Below are positions 60,100-64,000 of a DNA stretch of 64,000 nt, piece by piece. Each line of letters starts with the position of its first letter. Position 1 is the first letter of the stretch. A program made the position numbers and the translations under genes. The stretch is from Actinobacillus lignieresii (lineage in GTDB: Bacteria; Pseudomonadota; Gammaproteobacteria; Enterobacterales; Pasteurellaceae). The notes below the pieces were generated by a model. That model saw only the letters and a program-made list of their open reading frames with translations, was not told the DNA's origin and did not search any database. The stretch lies in the NCBI RefSeq assembly GCF_900444945.1, contig NZ_UFRM01000001.1, positions 630,501 through 694,500 of the forward strand, given 5' to 3'.

Positions 60100-61791
60100 C
60101 TATTTCCAGTATTTTTTCTTAGAAGTTTGTCCGATACCTACGTTAAAGCTATTGGTTGGATCTAAATCTTTATAGAATTTACGTAACGTCGGTTTCGCTT
60201 CATATAAATGCCCGACGTTATGTTCCGCCGGATATTGTGCGCCGCGTTTATCCAACAAGGCTAACATTTCGTGTTCTAAAGCCATGCAATCTACGCCTTT
60301 TTTCACAATATAATCCTGATGGAATACGTGGCACATAAAGTGTCCGTAATAGAGCTTATGTAAGATTTTTTGATCGATTTCCGGCGGTAATACCTCAAAC
60401 CAGTCCTGATCATTACGGCGTAATGCAATATCTAACGCTACAATATCTTCTACCTCATTTTCGTGCGTTGCACGGTAACGAATAGCAGCAGAGGCTACCG
60501 CAAAACGGTGTAACATTGCCGCTTGTGTTTCCACTGCATTACATTCGAAATAACCGCCTTTATCGCTTTCGGAAAAATATTGTTTTAAATATTCACGAGC
60601 CTCGGCAACGCCGGTTCCGCCCATTTTCAGAATTAAATGGTGTTCATACTTTTCACGATATTGCCATAAACTTTGCGGTAAATGTTCCGGTAAACGTTTA
60701 GATAACGCCTGCATAAATTTATCGCTTAAATGATGAGGCAAGAACGAGAATTTTTTCGCAATACGGTCGGCATTGGCTTTTAAGGCGAATAATTTCGGTA
60801 ACCAGTGCGTACCGAATTTTTTAATGACCCAGAACGTATCTTTACCGTAACGCGCGGCAATATCGAACGCATCACGATGAATATATTCACCGGAAATCGG
60901 TAATTGCTTAAAGTTGGCAAGCATATGACGGCGTAAATCGTTTAGGGTAGCGGTGTGATTTGTACCTATATAGAACACGGCGGTTTGCTTTTCTAACGGG
61001 AAAGTATCTAAACGCACGGCAAACACGGCTAATTTACCGGCACTACCGGAGGCTTCATAATGGCGATTCGGATCGGCATTAAAGCGAGCAGGGGAGTCTT
61101 CATCAATTTTACGGACGTGATCACAATAAGTATGATCATGACCTTTACCGCAATCGAGTTGAATATCTTTGCGTTGATAGCGATTATTTTGCAGATTTTC
61201 TAAAATTTCTTCCGGCGTTTCGCCTAAATCAATGCCTAAGTGATTTTTAAGCTCGAGCTCGCCTTGTTCGTTTAGTTGAGCAAATAACGCCATTTCAGTA
61301 TAAGCCGGACCTCGTTGTACCAATGCACCGCCAGAGTTATTACATACGCCACCAATCACCGAAGCACCGATACAAGATGAGCCGATTACGGAGTGAGGTT
61401 CACGTCCGTGCGGTTTCAGTTTAATCTCTAAATCATTTAAGGTTGAACCCGGTAGGCACACTACTTGTTCCGCATTGTTAATTAACTGGATACCGTCCAT
61501 TCTCATCGTATTGATGATGACAATTTCTCGGTCGTAATCGTTACCGTTCGGCGTTGAGCCGCCGGTTAAGCCGGTATTGGCGGCTTGGCTGATCACAATG
61601 ACATCGTGACGTACGCAGGCTTTTAATACTCGCCAATATTCTAATAATGTTGCAGGGCGCACCACGGCAAGTGCTTTTCCCGTCCCGAAACGATAGCCGC
61701 TACGATAAGCTTCGCTTTTAGCCGCATCGGTAATAATATGTTGAGAACCAACGATTTCGGTCAGTTGTGGAATCAGTAAATGTGCAGACAT
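60100..61791 (-). CDS. dld: Quinone-dependent D-lactate dehydrogenase
   Basis: Peripheral membrane FAD enzyme that oxidises D-lactate and feeds electrons to quinone. The FAD-binding domain shows the VVRPATLLEYWRVLKACVRHDVIVISQAANTGLTGG region (residues about 43-77) and GGVCNNSGGALVQRGPAYTEMAL near 146-168. The middle and C-terminal parts are the membrane-binding and cap domains typical of Dld. 563 residues, full length. Divergent from ygdD by 102 bases. Confidence 0.96.
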   Translation of the reverse strand: MSAHLLIPQLTEIVGSQHIITDAAKSEAYRSGYRFGTGKALAVVRPATLLEYWRVLKACVRHDVIVISQAANTGLTGGSTPNGNDYDREIVIINTMRMDGIQLINNAEQVVCLPGSTLNDLEIKLKPHGREPHSVIGSSCIGASVIGGVCNNSGGALVQRGPAYTEMALFAQLNEQGELELKNHLGIDLGETPEEILENLQNNRYQRKDIQLDCGKGHDHTYCDHVRKIDEDSPARFNADPNRHYEASGSAGKLAVFAVRLDTFPLEKQTAVFYIGTNHTATLNDLRRHMLANFKQLPISGEYIHRDAFDIAARYGKDTFWVIKKFGTHWLPKLFALKANADRIAKKFSFLPHHLSDKFMQALSKRLPEHLPQSLWQYREKYEHHLILKMGGTGVAEAREYLKQYFSESDKGGYFECNAVETQAAMLHRFAVASAAIRYRATHENEVEDIVALDIALRRNDQDWFEVLPPEIDQKILHKLYYGHFMCHVFHQDYIVKKGVDCMALEHEMLALLDKRGAQYPAEHNVGHLYEAKPTLRKFYKDLDPTNSFNVGIGQTSKKKYWK

Positions 61792-61893
61792 GATAAGCCT
61801 CCTTAGTATAAAATTAACAAAATCATAACAAAAGATGGCTAAATGTGTAATAAATTTTATGCTATATTTAGCATTATTTTTTAAGGAGAAACG

Positions 61894-62298
61894 ATGAAAA
61901 ACAAATTTATCTTATTTGCAGCAATTAGCGGCTTTTTCTGTATTGCTTTCGGTGCTTTTGCTTCTCACGGACTAGCTAAAATATTAGAAGCAAAAGCGTT
62001 AGATTGGATTGATACCGGTCTTCAATACCAAATGTTTCATACCTTAGCTTTATTGGCGTTAGGTTTGTTCCAGTTAGTAAATTCTGCACAAAATCCGCCC
62101 GCTTGCAGAGCGAAAGCCTTAAACATTATCGGTGGTAGTTGGATATTAGGCATTTTGTTATTTAGCGGTAGCTTATATGCGTTAGCATTATTCGGACAAC
62201 GATTATTTGTGTGGAGTACACCGCTTGGCGGCGTATTTTTTATGATCGGTTGGGCGGCATTAATTTTTGTGAGTTTACGTGCTAAAAAAACCGCCTAA
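61894..62298 (+). CDS. ygdD: DUF423 membrane protein (YgdD-like)
   Basis: A 134-residue protein with four membrane helices; the start SGFFCIAFGAFASHGL and the LQYQMFHTLALLALGL motif are diagnostic of DUF423. Function unknown. In E. coli ygdD sits directly before rlmM; here the same neighbour is kept but 371 bases separate them, holding a probable type I toxin-antitoxin locus. The terminator of that minus-strand locus overlaps the last codons of this gene. Confidence 0.92.
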   Translation: MKNKFILFAAISGFFCIAFGAFASHGLAKILEAKALDWIDTGLQYQMFHTLALLALGLFQLVNSAQNPPACRAKALNIIGGSWILGILLFSGSLYALALFGQRLFVWSTPLGGVFFMIGWAALIFVSLRAKKTA

Positions 62299-62315
62299 TC
62301 AGTTAGAATAGGCGG
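62284..62315 (-). terminator. Terminator of the minus-strand small peptide mRNA
   Basis: CCGCCTA (62291-62297) and TAGGCGG (62309-62315) form a 7-bp stem; on the minus strand it is followed by seven T (62290-62284). There is no T-run on the plus side, so it belongs to the minus-strand transcript. Confidence 0.75.
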
Positions 62316-62333
62316 AAAACATTGTTTTTGGTT

Positions 62334-62444
62334 TTATGGTGTCAGGTATTGACTTGCCAACGCAATCAAGGCTAGAATGATTCCGACATCAATTTTGATT
62401 GACAATTGCAATTTACCTTCGTTACAGGTTAATTTAAATTGCAT
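62334..62444 (-). CDS. 36-residue hydrophobic peptide, candidate type I toxin
   Basis: A 36-codon frame (MQFKLTCNEGKLQLSIKID, then a hydrophobic stretch VGIILALIALASQYL and TP at the end) with an AGGA ribosome site 8 bases before its ATG. Its own promoter and terminator are visible, with a 5' leader of about 120 nt. The leader holds a 12-codon frame (62520-62482, starting MQKSLRQ) that overlaps a strong hairpin. The first 9 nt region of the message (CAGGTATTG, 62567-62559) is complementary to CAATACCTG at the end of the coding region (62351-62343). An antisense RNA crosses its start. I do not recognise the family. Confidence 0.65.
   Translation of the reverse strand: MQFKLTCNEGKLQLSIKIDVGIILALIALASQYLTP
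62349..62378 (+). promoter_or_regulatory. Promoter of the antisense RNA, inside the peptide gene
   Basis: TTGACT (62349-62354), an 18-bp spacer and TAGAAT (62373-62378) on the plus strand, opposite the 3' half of the peptide gene. Confidence 0.65.
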
Positions 62445-62516
62445 TTTATAGTTCCTGTCTAATGAGTTAATCAAAAGCAGGTCAAACACAAAATCCCTGT
62501 TGCCGCAGGGATTTTT
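62385..62516 (+). ncRNA. Candidate antitoxin antisense RNA (about 130 nt)
   Basis: Expected from the plus-strand promoter to the hairpin terminator at 62490-62516. It is complementary to the peptide mRNA over the first 20 codons, the ribosome site and most of the leader, so it could block translation and expose the duplex to RNase III. Ends are inferred from promoter and terminator positions. Confidence 0.6.
62490..62516. terminator. Hairpin: antisense-RNA terminator and leader structure
   Basis: AAAATCCCTG and CAGGGATTTT form a 10-bp perfect stem around a 6-nt loop, followed on the plus strand by T. On the minus strand the same hairpin is in the leader of the peptide mRNA. Confidence 0.75.
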
Positions 62517-62569
62517 GCATTCTCCCTGCCACCTACTGTTTTCACATCACTGCAAAAACAATACCTGTT

Positions 62570-62597
62570 ATTATATCCATATTGTATTTTTAATCAA
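62570..62597 (-). promoter_or_regulatory. Promoter of the small peptide gene
   Basis: On the minus strand TTGATT (62597-62592), a 16-bp spacer and a perfect TATAAT (62575-62570). The predicted start is near 62563. Confidence 0.7.
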
Positions 62598-62669
62598 TTA
62601 TTTGTTTTTCCTATCAAAATAGTACGCAAAACGCTATACTAATCGCATTTTTCATCCATTAGAAAACCT

Positions 62670-63755
62670 ATGAATAAACTAGCATTATATTGCCGAGCGG
62701 GATTTGAAAAAGAAACCGCCGGTGAGATTACCGATAAAGCGGCACAACTTGGCGTGTTTGGCTTTGTGAATTTAAAAGAAAATAGCGGTTATATTATTTT
62801 TGAATGTTATCAAGCAGGTGATGCTGATCGCTTAGCCAGAGAATTAAAATTCGAACAACTGATTTTTGCTCGTCAAATGATTGTAGTCGGCGATATGTTA
62901 CAAGACTTGCCGGCAGAAGATCGTATTTCACCGATTGTAGCCCAATACCAAGCGTTAAATCCTCGCCACAGTTCGGATATTTTTGTTGAAACGCCGGATA
63001 CTAACGAAGCAAAAGAATTACTGACCTTTTGCCGTAAATTTACCGTACCGCTACGTAATAGTTTGAAAAAACAAGGTTGGCTAACCAAGTCTGAACGTGC
63101 AAAGGGTAGTATTGGTTTACATATTTTATTTGTGCGGCCGGGTTGTTGCTATGTCGGCTATGCCTATAACGATAATAAGTCGCCGTTTTTTATGGGGATT
63201 CCCCGTTTGAAATTCCCAGCGGAAGCCCCAAGTCGCTCGACCTTAAAATTAGAAGAAGCGATCCTCACTTTTATTCCGGAAGCGGAAGAGAAAAAACGTT
63301 TTACCGATGAAATGACTGGGGTGGATTTAGGTGCTTGCCCGGGCGGTTGGACTTATCAACTGGTTAAACGTGGCGTATTCGTGTATGCGGTGGATCATGG
63401 CAAAATGGCGGCAAGTCTGCACGAAACCGGACGTATTGAGCATTGTCCTGAAGACGGTTTTAAATTCCAACCGCCTAAACGTAAAACTATCGACTGGTTG
63501 GTGTGCGACATGGTGGAACAGCCGATGCGGATTAGTAAATTAATCGGTAAATGGTTAATTAACGGTTGGTGCCGTGAAACGATTTTTAACTTGAAATTGC
63601 CGATGAAAAAACGTTATCAAGAAGTGCAACTATGTTTAGCGTATCTTGAAGAAGAACTCGAAAAACAAGGCTTTTGGTTTAAGATTCAGGCAAAACATCT
63701 CTATCACGATAGAGAAGAAATTACCGTACATATTGCGGTCATGGGGAAACGATAA
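62670..63755 (+). CDS. rlmM: 23S rRNA 2'-O-ribose methyltransferase RlmM
   Basis: Methylates C2498 of 23S rRNA using SAM. An N-terminal THUMP-like domain (residues about 1-165, with [15 protein letters not shown] at the start) and a Rossmann methyltransferase domain with the SAM motif [19 protein letters not shown] near 221-239 and the catalytic region [11 protein letters not shown] near 272. Length 361 is normal. In E. coli it follows ygdD as here. Confidence 0.95.
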   Translation: MNKLALYCRAGFEKETAGEITDKAAQLGVFGFVNLKENSGYIIFECYQAGDADRLARELKFEQLIFARQMIVVGDMLQDLPAEDRISPIVAQYQALNPRHSSDIFVETPDTNEAKELLTFCRKFTVPLRNSLKKQGWLTKSERAKGSIGLHILFVRPGCCYVGYAYNDNKSPFFMGIPRLKFPAEAPSRSTLKLEEAILTFIPEAEEKKRFTDEMTGVDLGACPGGWTYQLVKRGVFVYAVDHGKMAASLHETGRIEHCPEDGFKFQPPKRKTIDWLVCDMVEQPMRISKLIGKWLINGWCRETIFNLKLPMKKRYQEVQLCLAYLEEELEKQGFWFKIQAKHLYHDREEITVHIAVMGKR

Positions 63756-63779
63756 GATTAATATATTAGGATTTATAAA

Positions 63780-64000
63780 ATGGCTAGAGAAATCAATTAT
63801 CAATTAGGTGTATTGAATGTTGCAATGCACAATCATGAAAATGCAGAACTCTCATATGAGAAATTATTTGCATTAATTTTGGATTTAAAATTATCAATAG
63901 AATTAGATGAAACTCACAAAGTTAGTATTGGAGTAATAAATTTACATAAAAAGTTTGAAGGAAAACTATACTTTTCAGGTATGTTTTACAAATATGCAGC
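63780..64000 (+). CDS. Unidentified gene, 5' part only (runs off the window)
   Basis: From an ATG at 63780 with an AGGA site 8 bases upstream, 73 codons stay open to the window end. It begins MAREINYQLGVLNVAMHNH and continues with KVSIGVINLHKKFEGKLYFSG. It is noticeably more AT-rich than its neighbours (AAA, AAT, TTA, ATA codons), which suggests recent transfer. The beginning reminds me of DUF4747-type proteins of unknown function, but I am not sure. Confidence 0.6.
   Translation, partial: MAREINYQLGVLNVAMHNHENAELSYEKLFALILDLKLSIELDETHKVSIGVINLHKKFEGKLYFSGMFYKYA

Overview
The window is ordinary chromosome of a Pasteurellaceae species of the Actinobacillus pleuropneumoniae type. Three things point there: the AT-rich, tightly packed gene content matches that family; the uptake-signal core ACAAGCGGT (the 'Apl' type, not the Haemophilus AAGTGCGGT) occurs again and again; and many of these cores sit as inverted pairs just after stop codons, where they double as transcription terminators. 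I see no prophage, insertion sequence, CRISPR array or rRNA operon. The only sign of foreign DNA is an AT-rich unfinished gene at the right edge.

Layout, left to right. 0-8 kb: the end of an MscK-type channel, aroC, mepA, a PhoB-box alkaline phosphatase, topB, secG and tRNA-Leu(GAG). 8-15 kb: degS, then the conserved block cmk-rpsA-ihfB-lapA-lapB-pyrF-yciH. 15-24 kb: a minus-strand set (yhbP-like, DUF554, ubiX, sirB2-like, darP), pmbA, a probable Fur-controlled small RNA, ilvIH, can, a cold-shock gene, a yceB-like gene and a 44-residue lipoprotein. 24-33 kb: tgt, a frameshifted hemerythrin gene, a TusA-like gene, a phosphate-transport operon and a Fur-controlled siderophore ABC operon. 32-48 kb: dnaB-ycgL-nrdR, lysC behind a lysine riboswitch, a DUF496 gene, ppx, yhcH-rpiR, serC, metY, hisC-aroA, argA behind a pair of ARG boxes, and a LysR gene. 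48-64 kb: topA, tmcA-ybeY, moaEDC and moaA, torY-torZ, dld, ygdD, a tiny peptide gene with an antisense RNA, rlmM and the edge gene.

How the parts work together. The clearest functional module is at 53-60 kb: molybdenum-cofactor synthesis (moaACDE) lies next to the molybdoenzyme TorZ and its pentahaem electron donor TorY. The leaders of moaA and torZ share a structured RNA element (an identical 20-mer plus matching 5' ends), probably a Moco-type riboswitch; in moaA it overlaps the ribosome-binding site. Iron control appears twice (siderophore operon and small RNA), phosphate control once, arginine control once and lysine control once.

The most novel-looking locus is at 62.28-62.60 kb, between ygdD and rlmM. 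A 36-codon hydrophobic peptide gene on the minus strand has its own good promoter and terminator. A converging plus-strand promoter inside the peptide gene and a second hairpin terminator define an antisense RNA of about 130 nt covering the peptide's start. The two ends of the peptide mRNA can pair over 9 nt. That is the architecture of a type I toxin-antitoxin system, of a family I do not recognise. Function is inferred; none of it has been tested here.
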